DNA from: Pseudoxanthomonas suwonensis J47 | GTDB taxonomy: Bacteria; Pseudomonadota; Gammaproteobacteria; Xanthomonadales; Xanthomonadaceae | Assembly: GCF_000513955.1 (NCBI RefSeq) | Contig: NZ_AZUZ01000013.1 | Span: 1 to 64,000, forward strand | Direction: 5' to 3' | Length of the DNA: 64,000 nt | Made by a program: the position numbers and the translations under genes | The notes under the pieces: model-generated | Seen by the model: the letters and a program-made list of their open reading frames with translations, nothing else | The model's database searches: none | What the model was told of the DNA's origin: nothing | Shown: positions 46,068 through 56,222 of the stretch, in pieces | How positions within the stretch are numbered: the first letter of the stretch is position 1 | Layout: each line of letters starts with the position of its first letter

Positions 46068-46501
46068 TGGAACTCCGTCGGGCCTGCAGGATACGGCCGG
46101 CGCGCCCGGATGGGGTCCTTGACAGGGACGCGGAAGCTGTTCCAGCCCGCTGTTACAAGGCTTGGCGGCTGCGCGGTTGTGCACAGCGCAAATTTCCCCC
46201 GCGCAGGAGGGCCGTTTCCGGAGCCGCGCCAGCGCCGCCGCGGTGTTTCACGGCCAAGTGGTTGATTTAAAAAGGCCTTTTCATGTGGCGTTTTTTTGAC
46301 CAACCTGACTGACCCGCTTGAAATGCCGTCGTTGCGCCGTGAAGCACTACGGTCATGCACAAGCTTATCCACAGCTTGTGTGGATAAGCCGAAATCTCCA
46401 ACTGTGGCGGCGGTTTACATCCCCTTCATCAGGCCGGCCAGAGCAATTGCCGGCAAACGGCCACCGGTCGTGGCCGGGACCGCCTGGCTTAGACTGCCGC
46501 G
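46068..46501. other. Divergent intergenic region upstream of priA with AT-rich patch and DnaA boxes
   Basis: These 434 bases hold no gene. Notable contents are an AT-rich patch with A5 and T7 runs (about 46260-46302), the DnaA-box cluster at 46353-46389, and a lone one-mismatch box TTGTGCACA at 46177-46185. It separates the DUF3106 gene from priA, whose ATG lies at 46502. Confidence 0.75.
46353..46389. promoter_or_regulatory. Cluster of three DnaA boxes upstream of priA
   Basis: Two perfect DnaA boxes face each other, TTATCCACA (46365-46373) and TGTGGATAA (46379-46387), inside an 11-bp inverted repeat (GCTTATCCACA with TGTGGATAAGC). TCATGCACA (46353-46361), one mismatch from TTATNCACA, precedes them. 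The cluster ends about 112 bases before the priA ATG. DnaA control of priA, or a DnaA titration or reactivation site, are possible roles; no oriC gene set is near. Confidence 0.7.
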
Positions 46502-48709
46502 ATGCCCGCCGCCCCTGTCTGCCTGCAAGTCGCCCTGCCGGTTCCGCTGCCCCGGCTGTTCGACTACCTGCCCCCGGAGGGGCTGGAGGCGACCCCGGAC
46601 CTGGTCGGACACCGCGTGCGGGTGCCGTTCGGCAACCGCGAGCTGGCCGGGGTGGTGCTGGGCGTGGGCCCGGCCGAGACCGACACCGGTCTGCGCCAGG
46701 CCATCGCCCTGCCCGATCCGGAACCCCTGTTCGCGGGCGAGCTGCTCGATTCGCTGCGCTGGCTGGCCCGCTACACCCACGCCCCGGCCGGCGAGGTCTT
46801 CGCCACCGCCCTGCCGGCCGCCCTGCGCGGGGCCGACCCGCTGCCCGACACCCATGCCTGGGCCTGGGTCCTGACCGAAGCCGGCGCGACCGGGCGCGAG
46901 GGCCTGCGCCGCAACACCCGTCCGCAGCGGCTGGCCGGGCTGCTGGCCGAAGGCCCCTGCCTCGAGGACCGGCTCGACTCCACCCTGGAGGGCTGGCGCG
47001 AGGCCGCCCGCGCCCTGGCGAAGCGCGGCTATGCCGAGCGCGTCGCGGTGCCGGCGCATGCCGCCGCACCCGCGCCGCAACCGGGCCCGACGCCCAACGA
47101 CGAGCAGCAGGCCGCGATCGACGTGCTGCGTGCCGCCGGGGGTTTCACCCCGGTGGTGCTGGAAGGCGTCACCGGCAGCGGCAAGACCGAGATCTACCTG
47201 CACGCCATCGCCGACTGCCTGGCGCGCGGCCGCCAGGCGCTGGTGCTGGTGCCGGAGATCGGCCTGACGCCGCAGACCCTGGCCCGCTTCCGCGCGCGCC
47301 TGGGCGTGCCGGTGCACGCGCTGCATTCCGGGCTCAACGACAACGAGCGCGCCCGCGTGTGGGTCGCGGCGTGGCGCGGCGAGGCGCGGGTGGTCGTGGG
47401 CACGCGCTCGGCGGTGTTCACCCCGCTGCCGGAGGCCGGGCTGATCGTGGTCGACGAGGAACACGACGGCAGCTACAAGCAGCAGGACGGGATCCGCTAC
47501 CACGCCCGCGACTTCGCCCTGGTGCGCGGCAAGGCGCTGGGCGTGCCGGTGCTGCTGGGCAGCGCCACGCCTTCGCTGGAGACGCTGCACAACGCCCGCG
47601 CCGGCCGCTACGCGCACCTGCGCCTGCGCCAGCGCGCCGGCGACGCGCGGCCGCCGGCGGTGCGCATCCTCGACGTGCGCAAGCGCCCGCTGCAGGCCGG
47701 CCTGGCGCCGGAAGTGCTGGACATGATCGGCGCCGCGCTGCGCGACGGCGGCCAGGTGCTGGTGTTCAAGAACCGCCGCGGCTACGCACCGGTGCTGCTG
47801 TGCCACGACTGCGGCTGGAGCGCGCACTGCCCGCGCTGCAGCAGCGCGCTGCAGGGCACGCCGATGACCGTGCATGCCGGCGGCGGCCGGCTGGTGTGCC
47901 ACCACTGCGGCCACCGCCAGGCGCGCCCGCCGGCCTGCCCGGACTGCGCCAGCCTGGCGCTGCAGCCGCAGGGCATCGGCACCGAACGGCTGGAGGAACT
48001 GCTGGCCGAACGCTTCGCCGACTGGCCGGTGCTGCGCATCGACCGCGGCACTACTGCGCGCCGCGACGGCCTGCAGAAGCTGCTGGCCGAACTCGGCGAT
48101 GCGCCCGGCATCCTCGTCGGCACGCAGATCCTGGCCAAGGGCCACGACCTGCCCAATCTCACCCGCGTGGTGGTGGTCGGGGTCGACGAAGGCCTGTTCT
48201 CCTCCGACTTCCGCGCCGGCGAGAAGCTGGCGCAGCTGCTCATCCAGGTGGCAGGCCGCGCCGGCCGCGCGCGGCGCCCGGGCGAGGTGTGGTGGCAGAC
48301 CCACCACCCGGACCACCCGCTGCTGCACGGGCTGATCCGCGGCGGCTATGACAGCTTCGCCGACGAGGAGCTGGCGCTGCGCGAGGCGGCCGGCTTCCCG
48401 CCGTTCGCGCACCTGGCGATGCTGCGCGCCGAAGCGCAGCAGGCCGACGCGGCCGGCGCCTTCCTGCGCGCGGCGAAATCGCTGCTGCGCGATGCGGCCG
48501 GCGACGACGCCACGCTGGAGCTGCACGGCCCGATCACCGCGCCGATGGCACGCCGCGCCGGGCTGTACCGGATGCAGCTGCTGCTGTCGGCGCCCGCGCG
48601 CCGCACCCTGCACTCCAGCCTGGACGCGGCGCTGCCGGCGATCCACGCCCTGCCCGAGGCGCGGCGCACGCGCTGGTCGCTCGACGTCGACCCCGTCGAC
48701 CTCTACTAG
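46502..48709 (+). CDS. priA: Primosomal protein N' (replication restart helicase PriA)
   Basis: PriA recognises abandoned forks and D-loops and loads the replisome. The 735-residue protein has the N-terminal DNA-binding domain (VALPVPLPRLFDYLPP), Walker A GVTGSGKTE near residue 222, the DEEHD Walker B, the SATPSLET motif, and the zinc-binding module with eight cysteines in CHDCGWSAHCPRC, CHHCGH and CPDC. Helicase motifs IV-VI follow (RIDRGTTARRDG, GTQILAKGHDLPNLT, QVAGRAGRA). All motifs are intact. ATG 46502 is the natural start. The upstream DnaA boxes suggest a link to replication control. Confidence 0.97.
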   Translation: MPAAPVCLQVALPVPLPRLFDYLPPEGLEATPDLVGHRVRVPFGNRELAGVVLGVGPAETDTGLRQAIALPDPEPLFAGELLDSLRWLARYTHAPAGEVFATALPAALRGADPLPDTHAWAWVLTEAGATGREGLRRNTRPQRLAGLLAEGPCLEDRLDSTLEGWREAARALAKRGYAERVAVPAHAAAPAPQPGPTPNDEQQAAIDVLRAAGGFTPVVLEGVTGSGKTEIYLHAIADCLARGRQALVLVPEIGLTPQTLARFRARLGVPVHALHSGLNDNERARVWVAAWRGEARVVVGTRSAVFTPLPEAGLIVVDEEHDGSYKQQDGIRYHARDFALVRGKALGVPVLLGSATPSLETLHNARAGRYAHLRLRQRAGDARPPAVRILDVRKRPLQAGLAPEVLDMIGAALRDGGQVLVFKNRRGYAPVLLCHDCGWSAHCPRCSSALQGTPMTVHAGGGRLVCHHCGHRQARPPACPDCASLALQPQGIGTERLEELLAERFADWPVLRIDRGTTARRDGLQKLLAELGDAPGILVGTQILAKGHDLPNLTRVVVVGVDEGLFSSDFRAGEKLAQLLIQVAGRAGRARRPGEVWWQTHHPDHPLLHGLIRGGYDSFADEELALREAAGFPPFAHLAMLRAEAQQADAAGAFLRAAKSLLRDAAGDDATLELHGPITAPMARRAGLYRMQLLLSAPARRTLHSSLDAALPAIHALPEARRTRWSLDVDPVDLY

Positions 48710-48715
48710 GCGCCC

Positions 48716-48744
48716 GTAGCCCGGATAAGCGAAGCGCATCCGGG
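48716..48744. repeat. GTAGCCCGGAT-type intergenic repeat
   Basis: GTAGCCCGGATAAG...CATCCGGG forms a stem of CCCGGAT with ATCCGGG, six bases after the priA stop. The same repeat in the opposite orientation lies at 58811-58839. Such sequences are common dispersed intergenic repeats in proteobacteria and may act as transcript ends or protein binding sites. Confidence 0.7.
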
Positions 48745-48770
48745 AACGGATGCGTCGTTCGAACCGAACG

Positions 48771-49517
<747 letters not shown>

Positions 49518-49624
49518 GGGGACACCGTGGGCAATGGGATGGCGGCAGTCTGGCACAGCGCCGTGGTGGTGGCGGCAAGACGCGGCCCGGCCCATCCCCT
49601 CCCCCGCCATGCCATCATCCGCCC

Positions 49625-50935
49625 ATGGCAGCGACCCTCGAACTCACTCCCGCCCGGCGCCTGCGCAGCATCTTCAGCGGCTCGGTCGGCAACCTGGTGG
49701 AGTGGTACGACTGGTACGTCTATGCGGCGTTCTCGCTGTACTTCGCCGAGGTGTTCTTCCCCGGCGGCGACCGCACCAGCCAGCTGCTGAAGACCGCGGC
49801 GATCTTCGCGGTCGGCTTCCTGATGCGCCCGCTCGGCGGCTGGCTGCTGGGCCGCTACGCCGACCGCCACGGACGCAAGGCCGCGCTGCTGCTGTCGGTG
49901 TGGATGATGTGCAGCGGTTCGCTGCTGATCGCGCTGACGCCCGGCTATGCCAGCATCGGCGTCGCCGCGCCGGTGCTGCTGGTGCTGGCGCGCCTGCTGC
50001 AGGGCCTGTCGGTCGGCGGCGAATACGGCACCTCGGCGACCTACCTCAGCGAGATGGCCAGCCGCGAGCACCGCGGCTTCTGGTCCAGCTTCCAGTACGT
50101 GACCCTGGTGCTGGGCCACCTGCTGGCGCTGGGCGTGCTGCTGTCGCTGCAGCAGCTGCTCGACGGCGAACAGCTGCGCGCGTGGGGCTGGCGGATCCCG
50201 TTCGCGATCGGCGCGCTGGCCGCGCTGGTCGCGCTGTGGCTGCGCCGGACCATGCTGGAGACCGAGTCCTTCGTGCGCAGCGAGGCCGACGACTCGCCGG
50301 CGCACCAGCGCAGTCAGGGCACGCTGCGCGCGCTGCTCCGGCACCCGCGCGCGGTGCTCACCGTGGTCGGCCTGACCATGGGCGGCACCCTGGCCTTCTA
50401 TACGTACACCACCTACGTGCACAAGTTCCTGGTCAACAGCGCCGGGCTGTCGACCGAGGCGGCGGCGCGGGTGAATGCGTCGACGCTGTTCCTGTACATG
50501 CTGCTGCAGCCGGTGGTCGGCGCGCTGTCGGACCGCATCGGCCGGCGCCCGGTGCTCATCGCCTTCGGCGTGCTGGGCACGCTGTTCACCGTGCCGATCA
50601 TGATGCGGCTGCAGACCGTGCAAGGCGCCGGCGAGGCGTTCTGGCTGGTGCTGGCGGCGCTGGCGATCGTCACCGGCTACACCTCGATCAACGCGGTGGT
50701 GAAGGCCGAGCTGTTCCCGGTGGAAGTGCGCGCGCTGGGCGTGGGCCTGCCCTACGCGCTGACCGTGGCGACCTTTGGCGGCAGCGCCGAGTACGTGGCG
50801 CTGTGGTTCAAGCACCACGGCATGGAGAGCGGCTTCTACTGGTACGTCACCGCCTGTATCGCAGGCTCGCTGGTGGTCTACCTGCTGATGCCGGACACGC
50901 GCACGCATTCGCGGATCGACCAGGACCCCCACTGA
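49625..50935 (+). CDS. MFS transporter of the metabolite:H+ symporter family (KgtP-like)
   Basis: A 436-residue 12-span permease. The first span region GNLVEWYDWYVYAAFSLYFA, the loop motif GRYADRHGRKAALLLSV after span 2, the stretch GLSVGGEYGTSATYLSEMAS, and SDRIGRRPVLIAF after span 8 mark the MHS family. Members import 2-oxoglutarate, citrate, proline/betaine or shikimate; the pattern is nearest to KgtP but the substrate is not settled. ATG 49625 is the start. The NDH-2-like gene follows 16 bases after the stop, so they may be co-transcribed. Confidence 0.9.
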   Translation: MAATLELTPARRLRSIFSGSVGNLVEWYDWYVYAAFSLYFAEVFFPGGDRTSQLLKTAAIFAVGFLMRPLGGWLLGRYADRHGRKAALLLSVWMMCSGSLLIALTPGYASIGVAAPVLLVLARLLQGLSVGGEYGTSATYLSEMASREHRGFWSSFQYVTLVLGHLLALGVLLSLQQLLDGEQLRAWGWRIPFAIGALAALVALWLRRTMLETESFVRSEADDSPAHQRSQGTLRALLRHPRAVLTVVGLTMGGTLAFYTYTTYVHKFLVNSAGLSTEAAARVNASTLFLYMLLQPVVGALSDRIGRRPVLIAFGVLGTLFTVPIMMRLQTVQGAGEAFWLVLAALAIVTGYTSINAVVKAELFPVEVRALGVGLPYALTVATFGGSAEYVALWFKHHGMESGFYWYVTACIAGSLVVYLLMPDTRTHSRIDQDPH

Positions 50936-50951
50936 CCCGACGAGGACACCC

Positions 50952-52241
50952 ATGCCGACTGCACGCCCCGATCTCCCGCACGTGGTGGTGGTCGGCGGTG
51001 GCTTCGCCGGGCTGTGGGCGATACGCGCGCTGGCGAATGCACCGGTGCGCATCACCGTGGTCGACCGCAGCAACCACCACCTGTTCCAGCCGCTGCTGTA
51101 CCAGGTCGCCACCGCGGGCCTGTCGGCGCCGGACATCGCCGCGCCGCTGCGCTACATCCTGCGCCGGCAGGCCAACGCCGAAGTGCGCCTGGCCGAAGTC
51201 ACCGCCGTCGATCCGGCGGCGCGCACGGTCACGCTGACCGATGGCGCCCGGCTCGCGTTCGACTACCTGCTGCTGGCCACCGGCGCGACCCACGCCTACT
51301 TCGGCCACGACGAATGGGCGCCACACGCGCCCGGGCTGAAGTCGCTGGACGATGCGCTGGAGCTGCGCCGCAAGCTGCTGCTGGCGTTCGAACGCGCCGA
51401 GGCCTGCGAGGATCCGGCCGAACGCGCGGCGTGGCTGGACTTCGCCATCGTCGGCGGCGGCCCGACCGGCGTGGAACTGGCGGGCACCCTCGCCGAGATC
51501 GCCCGCCACACCCTGCGCGACCAGTTCCGCCGCATCGACCCGGCCAGTGCGCGCGTGCGCCTGCTCGAAGCCGGCTCGCGGGTGCTGGCCTCGTTCCCTG
51601 GGGACCTGTCGGAGAAGGCGCGGCGGCAACTGGAGAGGCTGGGCGTGGAAGTGCGCACCGGCGTGCCGGTCACCGCGATCGATGCGGGCGGGTACCGCCT
51701 CGGCGACGAGTACGTGCGTTCGCGCACCATCGTCTGGGCCGCGGGCGTGGCGGCCTCGCCGCTGGCGCGCTCGCTGGGCGTGCCGCTGGACCGCGCCGGG
51801 CGCGTGCCGGTGGAACCGGACCTGTCGGCGCCCGGGCACCCGCACGTGTTTGTCGCCGGCGACCTCGCCGCGGCGACGCGGCCGGACGGCACGCCGGTCC
51901 CGGGCGTGGCGCCGGCCGCCAAGCAGATGGGCCGGCACGTCGCCACCGCGATCCGCGCGCGGCTGCGCGGCGTGCCCGCGCCGGCGTTCCGCTACCGTGA
52001 TTTCGGCAACCTCGCCACCATCGGCCGCATGGCCGCGGTGGTGGACCTGCATGGCTTCAAGCTGTCCGGCGTGCTGGCCTGGTGGTTCTGGCTGGCCGCG
52101 CACGTGTTCTTCCTGATCGGCTTCCGCAACCGCCTGTCGGTGCTGCTCAACTGGGCGTGGGCGTACTGGAGCTACCAGCGCGGCGCGCGGATCATCCTCG
52201 GCCGCGACGCGGACGACGCGGACGACGCGCCGCCGCACTGA
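50952..52241 (+). CDS. Type II NADH dehydrogenase-like FAD oxidoreductase
   Basis: The 429-residue protein has two dinucleotide folds: VVVVGGGFAGLWAIRAL at the N-terminus for FAD, and FAIVGGGPTGVELAGTLAEIA near residue 165 for NAD(P)H. The C-terminal FAD contact is HPHVFVAGDLAAATRPDG. Near the end a hydrophobic, amphipathic stretch (GVLAWWFWLAAHVFFLIGFRNRL) would bind the membrane, as in NDH-2. It transfers electrons from NADH to quinone without pumping protons. The start at ATG 50952 follows GACGAGGACACCC. Confidence 0.9.
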   Translation: MPTARPDLPHVVVVGGGFAGLWAIRALANAPVRITVVDRSNHHLFQPLLYQVATAGLSAPDIAAPLRYILRRQANAEVRLAEVTAVDPAARTVTLTDGARLAFDYLLLATGATHAYFGHDEWAPHAPGLKSLDDALELRRKLLLAFERAEACEDPAERAAWLDFAIVGGGPTGVELAGTLAEIARHTLRDQFRRIDPASARVRLLEAGSRVLASFPGDLSEKARRQLERLGVEVRTGVPVTAIDAGGYRLGDEYVRSRTIVWAAGVAASPLARSLGVPLDRAGRVPVEPDLSAPGHPHVFVAGDLAAATRPDGTPVPGVAPAAKQMGRHVATAIRARLRGVPAPAFRYRDFGNLATIGRMAAVVDLHGFKLSGVLAWWFWLAAHVFFLIGFRNRLSVLLNWAWAYWSYQRGARIILGRDADDADDAPPH

Positions 52242-52250
52242 GCGCCGCGC

Positions 52251-52874
52251 TCAGCCGCGGTCTTCCGGCAGCCGCGCCGCCGGCAGGTGCCAGCCGTGGC
52301 GGATCGCCATGTAGCGCAGGCCGAAGCAGACCAGCGCGCCGAACGCCATCGCCGGCGTGCGCGGCAGCGCGAACACGTCGGCCAGCGCGACCACGCCGCC
52401 ACCGGCCAGCGCCGCCACCGCGTACAGCTCGGCCTGCAGCACCACGGGCGTGCGCGCCACCAGCACGTCGCGGGCCACGCCGCCGCCGATGCCACTGAGC
52501 ATGCCCAGCAGGGTGGCGGCGAACGGCGACAGGCCGAAGTCCAGCGCCTTGCCCGTGCCCAGCACCGCGAACAGCGCCAGGCCGGCGCCATCGAAGATCT
52601 GCACCGGGTTGCGCATGCGTTCGATCGCCTCGTGGCGATAGAAGGTGACCACGCCGGCGAGCATCGCCGTGGCCAGGTAGCGCCAGTCGGCCAGCGCCGC
52701 CGGCGGCTGCGCGCCGATCAGCACGTCGCGCGCCAGGCCGCCGGACACCGCCGCCGCGCAGGACAGCACCAGCACGCCGAAGAAATCCAGGCGGTAGCGC
52801 ACCGCCAGGGTGCCGCCGCTGAGCGCGAAGACGAAGGTGCCGATCAGGTCGAACAGCAGCAGGAGCAGGCTCAC
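52251..52874 (-). CDS. TRIC-family (YadS-like) membrane cation channel protein
   Basis: A 207-residue protein with about seven spans made of two inverted three-span repeats. Each repeat holds the family Gly-rich kinked helix: SGGLARDVLIG in the first half and GGGVARDVLVA in the second. These are the signature of UPF0126/TRIC proteins, which form potassium-permeable trimers. The start is GTG 52874 (VSLLLLLFDLIGTFVFALSGG); TTG 52904 is possible but lacks support. The frame is convergent with the NDH-2 gene, with nine bases between stops. Probably a housekeeping channel. Confidence 0.88.
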   Translation of the reverse strand: MSLLLLLFDLIGTFVFALSGGTLAVRYRLDFFGVLVLSCAAAVSGGLARDVLIGAQPPAALADWRYLATAMLAGVVTFYRHEAIERMRNPVQIFDGAGLALFAVLGTGKALDFGLSPFAATLLGMLSGIGGGVARDVLVARTPVVLQAELYAVAALAGGGVVALADVFALPRTPAMAFGALVCFGLRYMAIRHGWHLPAARLPEDRG

Positions 52875-52968
52875 GGCAGGTCGGACTCCAAGGGTCGGGG
52901 GCAAGCCTCGCAGCGATGCACTCGGCTGTCATGGCGCGCCTGCTGGCGATCGCGGCGCGGCCCATCCG

Positions 52969-53002
52969 CAAAAACAAAACGGCCCGGGAGGTCCCGGGCC
53001 GT
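52969..53002 (-). terminator. Intrinsic terminator of rpoH
   Basis: ACGGCCCGGGA (52979-52989) and TCCCGGGCCGT (52992-53002) pair perfectly over two bases. On the minus strand the stem is followed by TTTGTTTTTG, starting 22 bases after the rpoH stop. This is a strong intrinsic terminator. Confidence 0.88.
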
Positions 53003-53024
53003 CGTTCGCGCACTGCAGTGGCGA

Positions 53025-53903
<879 letters not shown>

Positions 53904-53910
53904 GGCATCC

Positions 53911-53940
53911 ATCTTAGCAATTGGGTGGTTGGACTGCTAA
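53911..53940 (-). promoter_or_regulatory. Promoter of rpoH with start at the ATG
   Basis: On the minus strand TTAGCA (53935-53940) and TAAGAT (53911-53916) are 18 bases apart, and seven bases separate the -10 from ATG 53903. Four matches to each consensus box make it moderate. The geometry predicts a message that begins at the start codon, so heat-induced translation by RNA melting, as in E. coli rpoH, would not apply at this promoter. Confidence 0.45.
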
Positions 53941-54135
53941 CACCGGGAATGGTTCCCTGCATTGCATCCATGCAACGTCCCAGGCCGCAGGGAGACCATG
54001 AAAATCAATGGTTTACCCTGCGAATTCTGAACGGCGGCGGCCGCAGCCAGGGCCATGGTGCGCCGCAGTCCGCCAATCCCGTGTGAGGCCGTCCGGCGGG
54101 GGTTTCAAGGGCCCCTGCCGTCAGTCATGGTGGCC

Positions 54136-54846
54136 TCAGGCCGGCCGGTCCGGCAGGTCGAAGACCAGGACCTCGGCATCCTCGCCGGCCTCGATCCGGA
54201 CCTCCGGCTCGTCGCGGTACAGCAGGGCGTCGCCGGCGCCCAGCGCGCGGCCGTTGACCGTGGCGCGGCCGCGGACCAGGTGGGCGTAGCCCAGCCGGCC
54301 CGGGGCCAGGGCCAGCCGTCCCGCCTCCGCCCCGTCGAACAGCCCGGCGTACATCCGCGCGTCCTGGTGGATGCGCAGCGAGCCGTCGGCCGCGTCCGGG
54401 CTGACCAGCAGGCGCAGCCGGCCGCGTTTTTCCGCGTCGTCGAAGCGCTTCTGCTCGTAGCCTGGGGTGATCCCGGTGCGCTCCGGCAGGATCCAGATCT
54501 GCAGGAAGTGGGTCGTGCCCTCGCGGTCGTGGTTGAACTCCGAGTGGGTGATGCCGGTGCCGGCGCTCATCCGCTGCACCTCGCCCGGCAGGATCCGCTC
54601 CACGTTGCCCATCGAGTCCTTGTGGGCCAGCGCGCCCTGGACGACGTAGCTGATGATTTCCATGTCGCGGTGGCCGTGGGTACCGAAGCCCTGCCCGGCG
54701 GCGACGCGGTCCTCGTTGATCACCCGCAGCGGTCCCCACTGCACGTGCTCGGGATCGAAATAGCTGGCGAAGGAGAAGCTGTGCCAGGAATCCAGCCAGC
54801 CGTGATCGGCATGGCCGCGCTCGGCGGCAGGTCGCAGGGTGATCAC
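54136..54846 (-). CDS. Pirin family protein
   Basis: A 236-residue bicupin. The N-terminal cupin has the metal ligands in GFGTHGHRDMEIISYVVQG (His-x-His) and in AGTGITHSEFNHD (His with Glu), followed by the pirin-type LQIWILPERTGITPGYEQ. Pirins with this site are quercetinases or iron sensors; a few regulate transcription. The second cupin is degenerate, as usual. The start is GTG 54846, overlapping the TGA of the DoxX gene (GTGA), so it is translationally coupled to it. Confidence 0.92.
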   Translation of the reverse strand: MITLRPAAERGHADHGWLDSWHSFSFASYFDPEHVQWGPLRVINEDRVAAGQGFGTHGHRDMEIISYVVQGALAHKDSMGNVERILPGEVQRMSAGTGITHSEFNHDREGTTHFLQIWILPERTGITPGYEQKRFDDAEKRGRLRLLVSPDAADGSLRIHQDARMYAGLFDGAEAGRLALAPGRLGYAHLVRGRATVNGRALGAGDALLYRDEPEVRIEAGEDAEVLVFDLPDRPA

Positions 54847-55256
54847 AGGGCACCTCGGGGGTTGAGGGTGGCAAGCTGGCGATCGCGGCGCCAGGCGTCG
54901 ATGCTGAAGGCGCCGGCGCCGTTGGCGGCCAGCATCAGGAAGCCGCCGGCCAGGGCCACGTTCTTCATCAGGTGGATGAACTGGTTCGGGTCGGCGAAAT
55001 CGGCGTGGAACAGCAACCCGGTGGCCAGCGAGAAGGCGGCCAGCGCCAGCGAGGCGCTGCGGGTGAAGACGCCGGCGAGCACCGCCAGGCCCGCGCCGAT
55101 TTCCAGGGCGATCACCAGCGGCAGCAGCGCGCCGGACACGCCCATGTTTTCCATGTACTGCTGGGTGCCGGCATAGGCGGCCAGCTTGCCCCAGCCGGAA
55201 ACGATGAAGATCAACGACGGGCCGATGCGGCCCAGCAATGCGTAGAGGTGGCTCAT
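54843..55256 (-). CDS. DoxX-family membrane protein
   Basis: A 137-residue protein with four spans: LLGRIGPSLIFIVSGWGKLAAY at the start, then LPLVIALEIGAGLAVLAGVF, LALAAFSLATGLLFHADFADPNQFIHLMKNVALAGGFLMLAANG. The pattern is that of the DoxX family, linked to quinone or redox stress. ATG 55256 follows GAGGCC at good distance; an in-frame start at 55391 would add poor sequence. It forms a two-gene operon with the pirin gene, commonly seen in proteobacteria and often induced by electrophile or redox stress. Upstream is an operator-like repeat. Confidence 0.9.
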   Translation of the reverse strand: MSHLYALLGRIGPSLIFIVSGWGKLAAYAGTQQYMENMGVSGALLPLVIALEIGAGLAVLAGVFTRSASLALAAFSLATGLLFHADFADPNQFIHLMKNVALAGGFLMLAANGAGAFSIDAWRRDRQLATLNPRGAL

Positions 55257-55350
55257 GACGGCCTCGATCCGCGGGGCGGATCCGGCGGAATCCGGATCGG
55301 GGGCGCCCTGCGATTGGCCGACAGGATGATTGCTGTCATGCATGGAATAA

Positions 55351-55365
55351 AGACCAGTAAGGTCT
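55351..55365. promoter_or_regulatory. Operator-like repeat upstream of the DoxX-pirin operon
   Basis: AGACC (55351-55355) and GGTCT (55361-55365) flank AGTAA in an unusually AT-rich strip (55340-55392). On the minus strand a TTGATA -35-like box lies 16-17 bases before it, so a repressor here would cover the -10 region. HxlR- or LysR-type regulators often control such operons; none is adjacent. Confidence 0.42.
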
Positions 55366-55437
55366 ACTAATCGTTCCGTTAATATCAACAAAGTCTGGGC
55401 CGGCGCCCTGACCGTTCTGCGTGGACCTCCTGCGGCC

Positions 55438-56190
55438 TCAGCCCGCGCGCAGGAGCGCCTCGAGTTCCGCCCGCGGCGGCAGCGACCAGTCGATGGGGGC
55501 CTGGCCCCGGCGCTCGAGGTACTCGTTGGTCGCCGCGAAATGCCCGCAGCCGAAGAACCCGCGGTGCGCCGACAGCGGCGACGGATGCGGCGCCTTCAGC
55601 ACCTTGTGCCGGCGCGGATCAATGACCTTGCCCTTGGCCTGGGCGTAACTGCCCCACAGCAGGAACACCAGGCCCTCGCGTTCGCGCGCCAGGGTCTCGA
55701 TGGCGTGGTCGGTGAAGCCTTCCCAGCCCTTGCCCTGGTGTGCGCCGGCACGGCCCTCCTCCACGCTCAGCACCGCGTTGAGCAGCAGCACCCCGCGCCG
55801 CGCCCACGGCAGCAGGCAGCCGTGGTCGGGCCGTTCGATCCCCAGCTCCTGGCGGATTTCCTTGAAGATGTTGTCCAGCGACGGCGGCACCGGCACGCCC
55901 GGCTGCACCGAGAAGCACAGCCCGTGCGCCTGGCCCGGACCGTGGTACGGGTCCTGGCCGAGGATGACGACCTTGACCTGGTCGAACGGCGTGGCGTCGA
56001 ACGCGGCGAACAGCTGCGGCCCCGGCGGATAGACCCGCGCCCCGGCCGCCTTGCGCTGGCGCAGGAACTCGGCCAGCGCGCGCATGTCCGGACGCAGCAG
56101 CCAGTCGCCGATCCGCGCCTTCCACGACGGCTCCAGCCGGATCGCCGCGCGCGCGGCCGCGTCGTCCACCGAAGCGGGAACGTCGCTCAT
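55438..56190 (-). CDS. ung: Uracil-DNA glycosylase
   Basis: Ung removes uracil from DNA in base-excision repair. The 250-residue family-1 enzyme has the water-activating loop [18 protein letters not shown] near residue 82, the Pro-rich loop ([12 protein letters not shown]), the [12 protein letters not shown] stretch with the Asn that binds uracil, and the Leu-intercalation loop [13 protein letters not shown] with the catalytic His. ATG 56190 gives the normal start. It is the next gene after the double-receiver protein, with 32 bases between, in the same orientation as ftsEX. Confidence 0.96.
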   Translation of the reverse strand: MSDVPASVDDAAARAAIRLEPSWKARIGDWLLRPDMRALAEFLRQRKAAGARVYPPGPQLFAAFDATPFDQVKVVILGQDPYHGPGQAHGLCFSVQPGVPVPPSLDNIFKEIRQELGIERPDHGCLLPWARRGVLLLNAVLSVEEGRAGAHQGKGWEGFTDHAIETLAREREGLVFLLWGSYAQAKGKVIDPRRHKVLKAPHPSPLSAHRGFFGCGHFAATNEYLERRGQAPIDWSLPPRAELEALLRAG

Positions 56191-56222
56191 CGAGCGGACC
56201 ACGCGTACTGCACGAGCATGGC

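Noticed and set aside
46260-46389. Chromosomal origin of replication
   Set aside because: DnaA boxes and an AT-rich patch are present, but dnaA, dnaN, gyrB and other oriC neighbours are not, and the box number is low; a regulatory cluster is the safer reading.
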